Assembly: GCA_031268395.1 (NCBI GenBank)
Contig: JAIRXI010000021.1
Location: 1-11,685 of the forward strand
Direction of reading: 5' to 3'
DNA from: Tannerella sp.
GTDB taxonomy: Bacteria; Bacteroidota; Bacteroidia; Bacteroidales; Tannerellaceae
DNA: 11,685 nucleotides
The notes beneath the pieces are model-generated. The model did no database searches and was not told the origin of the DNA. It saw only the letters and a list, made by a program, of their open reading frames with translations. Shown in pieces: positions 6,395 through 11,685 of this stretch. The translations under genes were made by a program, and so were the position numbers. How positions within the stretch are numbered: position 1 is the stretch's first letter; each line of letters starts with the position of its first letter.

Positions 6395-9300
6395 CCTTTC
6401 CTTTCTCCTCTTCCTCTTCCCCGACCGCAGCCGGCTTTTTCCGGAAAAGAAACAGGTCATACAGGTGCCTCATCTTTCTCCGGAAGACGATGCCCACCCC
6501 GTATTTCGCGATTTCTCCTTCCAGCAGGCTTTCGTAGCGACGGTTGTAGAAAAGTTTTACATGGCGGTTGCTGCTTGCGTCGAGGCGATATTCGACGGAG
6601 GCGTCGTTGAGGAACAGGTTGTCCTGGGCGACGTCGTCGCCCGTTGAGACGCGTCCGCCCAGGACGACGTTGATCCGCTCGTTGTAGAAGCGTTTCGAGA
6701 AACGGAAGGTATAATCCGTCCGTCGTCCGCCGCCGGTCGGAGTCTCGTCGTAACGATCCATGTTGAAATTGAAATCCATATCCTTCAGCAGGTTTCCGGT
6801 GATGTTGTTGATTTCGCTTTGCAGGAAACTGTTCAGCGCCATCCCCATGTCCGGTTTCTTTTTCCCGGAGCCGTCGTCGGCCAGGTACATGCCGGCCAGC
6901 AGCAGGCTGACCGCCTGTTTGCTCCGTTCCTCCGGCCCCATGGCGATCAGCTGGCTCTGTATGGAAGCATCGTCCGGCGCGTCCAGCGTGAATTGCAGCG
7001 ACAGGTTCGCCATCCGCTGTTTCACTTCAATCCCCGCATCGAAATTCACCGTGCGGGGCGCCTGGCCGCCCGCGCCGGTCGAGGTGCGGATGCGTTCGGT
7101 GGCCTTCAGGTTCAGGTACGGGTCAAGCGGATCGCCCGTCCATTCGATATAACTGTTTTCGCTGATCTTTAATGTCTTGTTGGCAATCACGGGCATGTTG
7201 TACTTCACCAGACCGTCCGACAGGGTGTAGCGGCCCGTCAGGATCAGGTCTCCCTGCCGGGTATACTGGAGCAGCAGGTCGCCGCCACCCTTCAGCTCCA
7301 CCCGGCCGGAAGAGGCGTCGTCCAGGTCGATTCTCAGCTTTACGGACGGGTCGAGGCGGACGTTCAGCTGCATGTCCAGTCCGCCGACGGGCGCCCATTC
7401 GCGCGGCATCCCCGCAAAACGCCTCCCGGCGCGCCGCGGGACGGTATCCAGGAAATAGCTGAACGTCACCAGGTCGGTCATGCGATCCTGTACCGCCAGC
7501 GGCGACTCCTTCAGGATACATGCCAGGTTCGTGGCGTCCAGCAGGTGCAGCCGGCCCCTCATCTCCGGCGCGTTCAGCGGGCCTTTGAGCGTGGAATTGA
7601 GGTCTACGGACAGTTTGCCGTAAACGATGCTTTCGCCCGTCTTCGGCGCATTCATCAGCTGCATGTTGCTCGCCGTCAATGTCAGGTCGACTTCCGGCTT
7701 CACCGGTTCCCGGAAATCAATAGCGCCGTTGATCACGAAGGGGTTGTCTCCGACGGCGAAGATGCCGTAGTTGTCGAACAGCGCCCGGCTGTCGCGGATT
7801 TCCACCTTCCGGCCGTCGAAGCGGAGCTGTGTCCCGGCAGCCGTGATGCGGGCCGTCGCCGTGTCGGCCTGCAGGTATCCGTTCAGCAGCGGCTTGCTTG
7901 CCGTACCCGCGATCTTTGCGCGTCCCTGTAACGAGCCGTTCAACTGCGTAAGGCCTTCAAGGAACGGATCCATCATGCTCAGCGGCAGCCGGTTCATCTC
8001 GAAGTCTCCATCCAGGCGTCCGCCCTGTCCGGTGAAGCAGGAAGCGGCCAGCGTGGAGATTTCTTCCTTGTCGTGGAAGAGATGCAGGTCGACCCGGTGC
8101 TCTCCCCAGTTGTCCACGGGCATGTAGACGCCGCTCGCCAGGATTTCACCCACCCGGCCGTTCCGGTAGAACAGGTTGTCGACGCCCGCGTCCGCCGCAA
8201 TCAGACAGCTCCGGTCCACAGGCACGTAGCGCAGCGACACGTTTGCCATGCCCCGCAGCGGCGACGTCCAGCCGAAGCCTTTTGATACCAGATCCAGGTC
8301 GATCCGGCTGATCTCGAGCATCAGTTCTTCCATCTTCGCCTCCTCTTCCCGCGAATGAAGCCACAGATAGGCATCGTTGGCTCCGTCCAGGCGGAGGTTG
8401 GCGGAGATGTCGCCCGCGTTTTTGATCTGCACATAGTTGTCGGGATTCACGGTGAAGGGCAAAAAGGCGATCACGACGTCCGGCTGCAGGTGAAAGCGCC
8501 AGCCTTCCGGCTGCTTTCCCGCCCGGAGGCCCAGCCGCAGACCGGTTTCGCCGCGTCCGTTCCGGTGATACGTCTCCAGCGTCGCTCCGTCGTCCTGCAC
8601 CAGCCCTTCCCACCCGGCCGTGAACGGCTCCTGGTGGCGGAACTTGCGCTTGACAATCCCGCCCGCATACCGGATGCCCGCTGTGTCCTGCCACACGTCC
8701 ATCCACAGCGTGTCAATCTTCGTCGTATCCCTGATCAGGGAGAACAGCCGGGCCGTCATCTGCACTCCGCTGTCGGGCGAGGTGGAAGCGTCGAGCGTGA
8801 AACGGTCGAAAAAGAGGTCGTTCTCCTGCAAACAGGCATGTGCGGGGTTGTCCTGCCCGGCAGTCATCCGCAGGGAAGCGTCGGGCAAGAGGGGCTGAAA
8901 CTCCTGCAGCCGGATGGAGGAATCATTTTTCATCTGCTGCATGAAATAACCGGACACGCCGGTCAGTTTGTGGAGGGCGGTCTCCAGGTCCGTGTTTCCC
9001 GTGACCGTAATTCCCAGGTCGCCGACGTGGAAGGAGCATCGCGTGGTATCTTCGTCTCCGGCGGCATGGAAGGTCAGCGTCTTCGGGCTTACCTGCTGCT
9101 TTCCCAGCGTCATCTCCCAGTTCCCCAGGGTGACGTCCAGCCGGTGGTGTTTCCTCCGGTCGGTCTCCATTTCCGAGAACAGTTGGAACGAATGGGCCAG
9201 GGGCATGTCCGTCCACTTCATTCCGTACATGTCCAGCGAATCGACTCCGGCAATCAGCACAGCCGTTATTTTCTCTCTGCGGAGTTCCCCGTCCAGCGTG

Positions 9301-11024
9301 ACGGTTCCTTTCGCATGGGGATATTCGCTGACCAGCGAGGCCTGCAGTCGATGTTCCTTCAGCAGACCCTCGACGGAAAGGCCGTAGAGGGAGTCGCCGG
9401 GGGTCTGGAGTTCCTCCAGTCTGCCGCTGACCTGCAGCCGGGTGGAGTCGTGAAACGGATCTGTCCCTCTCCCTTCGGCGCGGACGGAAGCCGTAAGCAG
9501 GGTAATGGAATCTCCGGGCATAAACCGGATCGGCGCCAGGCTGTCCGCGTCCAGTATCGCTTCATATTTTTCCAGGTGCGTGTCGTAATACCCGGCGAGG
9601 TGCAGCCTGCCCATCTGTCCGGAAGTCAGCAGCGTTGTCAGCCGGTAACTGCCTTTCGCCAGCGCTGCTTCCACGTCCAGCCGCGCATCTTCGGGAATGC
9701 GGAAACGCCCGGCATACGGAGGAGGCAGCGGCAGTCCCTGCAACAGTCCGGACGTCCCGGTAAGCGCAGTCAGGTGCAGTTCGCCCGAACGCAACGCCCC
9801 GTCGGTCACCTTCCGTACTTCGCCGTCGGCCTCTATCCGGAAAATGCCGGGCAGCTCGCCCAGCAGGCGCCGGAGGCACATCCGGTCCGGATTGCCCTCC
9901 AGCAATCCGGATACAGTGAGGAGCGTGTCCGGATAATAGCGTTCGATGTCGCGTGCATGCCTGCCCAGGGCCGTCAGCACGTCCCGCCTGTCCAGCGAGG
10001 CCTCCAGTTGCGAGCGAAACGTACCCAGAGGCGCCTCCGCCAGCGTCGACCAGGGGAGTTCCACCTGCGCGTAAACACTTGACCAGGGTGTCTGTATCAG
10101 CCAGCGGGGGACGGACAGCGCCGTTGAATCGGAAGAAACAGTTCCTTCCATGTACAGGGCCAGTCCCGACTGTTCGGAGGCGGAGAAGGAGCGGAGCAGG
10201 GCATGTATTTCACGGTCCCGGTAAAACAGGGTATCAAGCCGGACATGCAGGTCCGAAAGCGCGATGTGCGAGGGATCGAATCCCTGCCGGACAGCGGGCC
10301 GGCTGCCCGCGTCGCAGTCGACGGCTGCGCCGGCCAGCAGGAATTGCGCGGCGGAATAGCGCGCTGCGTCGAGGTCGATGTTTCCTCGCTTCAGGGTTAT
10401 GCTGTCGAAGGCGGAAACGATCTCCAGGGAATCGGACGGCATCTGCAGGGCTGCGGAAACGCGCTGCAGACGGATGTCTTCCAGCTGCAACTTCCAGCGG
10501 AACGGATCGGTTGTGTCCGGCGGGGCAAGGGAGTCGATGCGGACATTCACCGCCACGTCGGAAAGCAGGAGACTGCCCAGCCGCAGTTCTTCGCGGGCGA
10601 GGCGAATCCGGTCGCCGGACGTCGTCAGGAAGCCGACGACGCCCGCAACTTCAAAGCCTTCCGTCCATACGCGGGTATTCAACCGCACCCTCTCCAGTTG
10701 AAATGCCTTTACCGACACTTCGCCCTCCAGCAGGGGAAGCGGACGCACGCTCGCGGTGGCATGACCGACGTAGAGAAGCGTGTCCCGCGCCGGACCGGTT
10801 ACGGAGATTTCCCGCACCGTCAGGTTCAGTGGAAACGACAGTTGTATTTCTTCTGCCTGTACGTGCATCCCCGTAGCAGAAGAAACAGCCCGCATGATCC
10901 CGTTTACGGCCAGACGCTGAACAGGGGGGATATAAAGCAATACACCCGCAAGCAACAGAGCAAGCATGACCGCCAGGCAAACCCGTCCGGCGATTATCAA
11001 GCCTTTTTTTACGTACTTGTTCAT
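6381..11024 (-). CDS. tamB: TamB: inner-membrane-anchored translocation and assembly module protein (DUF490)
   Basis: This is a very long AsmA/TamB-type protein of 1547 aa. It is anchored in the inner membrane and is expected to span the periplasm as a beta-helical, hydrophobic-groove rod reaching the TamA/TamL barrel. One N-terminal membrane segment spans about residues 8-31, followed by YIPPVQRLAV and the AsmA-like start (VQAEEIQLSFPLNLTVREI). A long beta-rich middle contains many D-S-L strand repeats. The conserved C-terminal TamB domain (about 1100-1520) includes EWTGDPLDPY (1294-1303), NFDAGIEVK, MGPEERSKQAVSLLLAG and FRFSKRFYNERINVVLGG. The end is a charged tail, EEEEEKGKDGKK. Length is typical for Bacteroidetes TamB. 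The ATG at 11024 is chosen because it directly precedes the membrane anchor; there is no clear Shine-Dalgarno, which is common in this phylum. It is first in the operon with tamL. Confidence 0.95.
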   Translation of the reverse strand: MNKYVKKGLIIAGRVCLAVMLALLLAGVLLYIPPVQRLAVNGIMRAVSSATGMHVQAEEIQLSFPLNLTVREISVTGPARDTLLYVGHATASVRPLPLLEGEVSVKAFQLERVRLNTRVWTEGFEVAGVVGFLTTSGDRIRLAREELRLGSLLLSDVAVNVRIDSLAPPDTTDPFRWKLQLEDIRLQRVSAALQMPSDSLEIVSAFDSITLKRGNIDLDAARYSAAQFLLAGAAVDCDAGSRPAVRQGFDPSHIALSDLHVRLDTLFYRDREIHALLRSFSASEQSGLALYMEGTVSSDSTALSVPRWLIQTPWSSVYAQVELPWSTLAEAPLGTFRSQLEASLDRRDVLTALGRHARDIERYYPDTLLTVSGLLEGNPDRMCLRRLLGELPGIFRIEADGEVRKVTDGALRSGELHLTALTGTSGLLQGLPLPPPYAGRFRIPEDARLDVEAALAKGSYRLTTLLTSGQMGRLHLAGYYDTHLEKYEAILDADSLAPIRFMPGDSITLLTASVRAEGRGTDPFHDSTRLQVSGRLEELQTPGDSLYGLSVEGLLKEHRLQASLVSEYPHAKGTVTLDGELRREKITAVLIAGVDSLDMYGMKWTDMPLAHSFQLFSEMETDRRKHHRLDVTLGNWEMTLGKQQVSPKTLTFHAAGDEDTTRCSFHVGDLGITVTGNTDLETALHKLTGVSGYFMQQMKNDSSIRLQEFQPLLPDASLRMTAGQDNPAHACLQENDLFFDRFTLDASTSPDSGVQMTARLFSLIRDTTKIDTLWMDVWQDTAGIRYAGGIVKRKFRHQEPFTAGWEGLVQDDGATLETYHRNGRGETGLRLGLRAGKQPEGWRFHLQPDVVIAFLPFTVNPDNYVQIKNAGDISANLRLDGANDAYLWLHSREEEAKMEELMLEISRIDLDLVSKGFGWTSPLRGMANVSLRYVPVDRSCLIAADAGVDNLFYRNGRVGEILASGVYMPVDNWGEHRVDLHLFHDKEEISTLAASCFTGQGGRLDGDFEMNRLPLSMMDPFLEGLTQLNGSLQGRAKIAGTASKPLLNGYLQADTATARITAAGTQLRFDGRKVEIRDSRALFDNYGIFAVGDNPFVINGAIDFREPVKPEVDLTLTASNMQLMNAPKTGESIVYGKLSVDLNSTLKGPLNAPEMRGRLHLLDATNLACILKESPLAVQDRMTDLVTFSYFLDTVPRRAGRRFAGMPREWAPVGGLDMQLNVRLDPSVKLRIDLDDASSGRVELKGGGDLLLQYTRQGDLILTGRYTLSDGLVKYNMPVIANKTLKISENSYIEWTGDPLDPYLNLKATERIRTSTGAGGQAPRTVNFDAGIEVKQRMANLSLQFTLDAPDDASIQSQLIAMGPEERSKQAVSLLLAGMYLADDGSGKKKPDMGMALNSFLQSEINNITGNLLKDMDFNFNMDRYDETPTGGGRRTDYTFRFSKRFYNERINVVLGGRVSTGDDVAQDNLFLNDASVEYRLDASSNRHVKLFYNRRYESLLEGEIAKYGVGIVFRRKMRHLYDLFLFRKKPAAVGEEEEEKGKDGKK
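6395..6409 (-). promoter_or_regulatory. ribosome-binding site of tamL inside the tamB tail
   Basis: On the minus strand an uninterrupted purine tract containing AGGAG and AGGAAAGG lies directly before the ATG at 6394. It is stronger than is usual in this phylum and decides the start. The same bases encode part of the charged Glu/Lys tail of TamB, so the tail composition and the ribosome-binding site constrain each other. Confidence 0.65.
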
Positions 11025-11045
11025 ACCGTATCATTTTCACAATAA

Positions 11046-11053
11046 CAAAGATA
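11046..11053 (-). promoter_or_regulatory. putative -7 promoter box of tamB-tamL
   Basis: The minus strand reads TATCTTTG, which fits the Bacteroidetes -7 consensus TAnnTTTG, 21 bases before the tamB ATG. This would give a leader of only about 15 nt. No good TTTG -33 box is seen at the usual distance upstream (the minus strand there reads CGTTCCATTC), so the assignment is tentative. Confidence 0.45.
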
Positions 11054-11150
11054 TGAAATTAATGGAGAATGGAACGCGGGGCATGAAGAATTATTCGGCC
11101 GGGGAAAAGCCGGAGGCACATGAAACCGGTGCAGTGGTCCTGACTGAAGT

Positions 11151-11172
11151 ATAACGGCGCCTCAACCGTTAT
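11151..11172. other. short perfect hairpin ATAACGG...CCGTTAT
   Basis: A 7-bp perfect inverted repeat with an 8-base loop lies about 130 bp upstream of the tamB start. It lacks a T-run, so it is not a standard terminator. It could be an operator or a chance dyad. The rest of 11054-11184 holds nothing I recognise. Confidence 0.35.
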
Positions 11173-11184
11173 CCCGCCCCTGCA

Positions 11185-11334
11185 GGGTGCATTTCAACTT
11201 GTCGTGCCCCGTCATTGCGACGAAGGAAGCAATCCGGGTCATTCTTTCGCTGGATGGCTTCACTGCGTTACCAATGACTGCGCTTTCGCCAGTGACGGTC
11301 ACACGTATGAAAAGCGACCATTTGAAATGCACCC
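11185..11334. repeat. 150-bp element with 13-bp perfect terminal inverted repeats (copy 1)
   Basis: The ends are GGGTGCATTTCAA (11185-11197) and TTGAAATGCACCC (11322-11334). The interior begins CGTCATTGCGACGAAGG and runs to CCAATGACTG, resembling the widely dispersed CGTCATTGCGA palindromic repeat of many bacterial genomes (recalled, not searched). It therefore looks like one repeat nested in another. No coding capacity is evident. Confidence 0.75.
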
Positions 11335-11354
11335 GACACGTCTGTGTTCAATAT

Positions 11355-11472
11355 CCGATCGAAGCGGGGGCTTCGAACCAATCGAAGCGAGGGCTTCGAA
11401 CCAATCGAAGCGAGGGCTTCGAACCGATCGAAGCGAGGGCTTCGAACCGATCGAAGAGGAGGCTTCGATGCA
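11355..11472. repeat. five tandem 23-bp hairpin units (TCGAAGC-GAGG-GCTTCGA)
   Basis: ATCGAAG starts at 11358, 11381, 11404, 11427 and 11450, exactly 23 bp apart. Each unit is a small palindrome with a stem of up to 7 bp (TCGAAGC/GCTTCGA), a 4-base loop GAGG and a linker AACCA or AACCG. The first unit has loop GGGG, and the last has a changed stem base giving TCGAAG-AGGAGG-CTTCGA. The array sits exactly between the two GGGTGCATTTCAA elements. It is not a CRISPR: the repeats abut, with no unique spacers. Confidence 0.85.
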
Positions 11473-11481
11473 TGTCCGACA

Positions 11482-11558
11482 GGGTGCATTTCAACTTGCC
11501 GTGCGCTATCCCGCAATGACGGGCACAGGTATGAAAAACGACATTTTGAAATGCACCC
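11482..11558. repeat. 77-bp element with the same 13-bp terminal inverted repeats (copy 2)
   Basis: The ends GGGTGCATTTCAA (11482-11494) and TTGAAATGCACCC (11546-11558) are identical to those of copy 1. The sequence next to each end is also shared: CTTG(T/C)CGTGC on the left and GTATGAAAA(G/A)CGAC on the right. It lacks most of the interior of copy 1, keeping only CGCAATGACGGGCAC. It is therefore an internally deleted or precursor form of the same element in the same orientation. Confidence 0.75.
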
Positions 11559-11606
11559 GCCGGTGAGGCCTTGCCGGAAGACCGGGTTATCGGTGAATAT
11601 TGTGAA

Positions 11607-11685
11607 TCACTGCCATTCGATAAAGCGGCCTCCATACAACGGGCTGTTTCCGTATTCATCGCCGGCCTTCTTTGTACCGTCTGCG
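11607..11685 (-). CDS. C-terminal fragment of an unidentified protein (start outside window)
   Basis: Reading leftwards from the window edge, one minus-strand frame gives 25 residues ending GDEYGNSPLYGGRFIEWQ and then TGA at 11609-11607. The composition (Gly, Tyr, Trp, paired acidic residues) and codon choice look like a genuine secreted or beta-rich protein end, and the frame stops cleanly before the repeat region. The competing minus-strand frame runs on through the repeats, which argues against it. The family is not recognisable from so little. If real, it runs in the same direction as the TAM operon, about 580 bp upstream of tamB. Confidence 0.5.
   Translation of the reverse strand, partial: ADGTKKAGDEYGNSPLYGGRFIEWQ

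Noticed and set aside
8355..10082. 575-codon plus-strand open frame opposite tamB
   Set aside because: It is antisense to a well-conserved TamB sequence, rich in Arg/Gln/Pro as expected of a GC-rich shadow frame, with no domain signature.
11355..11472. CRISPR array
   Set aside because: Units are contiguous 23-bp palindromes with no unique spacers, and there are no cas genes in the window.
11348..11659. 103-codon minus-strand frame starting MNTETARCMEAALSNG
   Set aside because: It runs through both the 77-bp element and the 23-bp array. The alternative minus-strand frame ending at 11607 stops before the repeats and looks more protein-like.

Overview
The window looks like chromosomal DNA from a GC-rich member of the Bacteroidales. 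The evidence is a Bacteroidetes-type alpha-L-rhamnosidase, a TamB gene followed by a lipoprotein-type TamA homologue (the TamL form typical of this phylum), weak or absent Shine-Dalgarno sequences, and a possible Bacteroidetes -7 promoter box (TAnnTTTG). Coding DNA is clearly richer in G+C than the intergenic DNA. I cannot name the genus.

Layout. Positions 1-2724 (+) hold a nearly complete GH78 alpha-L-rhamnosidase whose start lies just outside the window. Positions 2725-4069 form a 1.3 kb gene-free gap filled with repeats: an element of about 150 bp with terminal inverted repeats, a second truncated copy of it, a nine-unit array with a 21-bp period, an imperfect inverted-repeat block of about 190 bp, and an unrelated twelve-unit 21-bp array of small dyads that ends 13 bp from the tamL stop codon. 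Positions 4070-11024 (-) hold the two-gene TAM operon, tamB (1547 aa) then tamL (774 aa), overlapping by 14 bp. Positions 11025-11606 form a second gap. It carries a possible tamB promoter, a small hairpin, two elements with identical 13-bp ends (GGGTGCATTTCAA), and five tandem 23-bp hairpin units between them. Positions 11607-11685 (-) probably encode the last 25 residues of a further gene.

Function. The rhamnosidase would trim terminal alpha-L-rhamnose from plant or microbial glycans in the periplasm or at the cell surface. TamB and TamL form an envelope-spanning module linked to outer-membrane protein assembly and lipid transport. The rhamnosidase and the TAM operon converge on the repeat-rich gap and have no evident functional link.

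No clearly new multi-gene system is visible. The part most worth a second look is the intergenic DNA: three unrelated short-period tandem arrays, two families of short terminal-inverted-repeat elements, and one large inverted-repeat block, all crowded into about 1.9 kb of spacer on both sides of an otherwise ordinary envelope operon.
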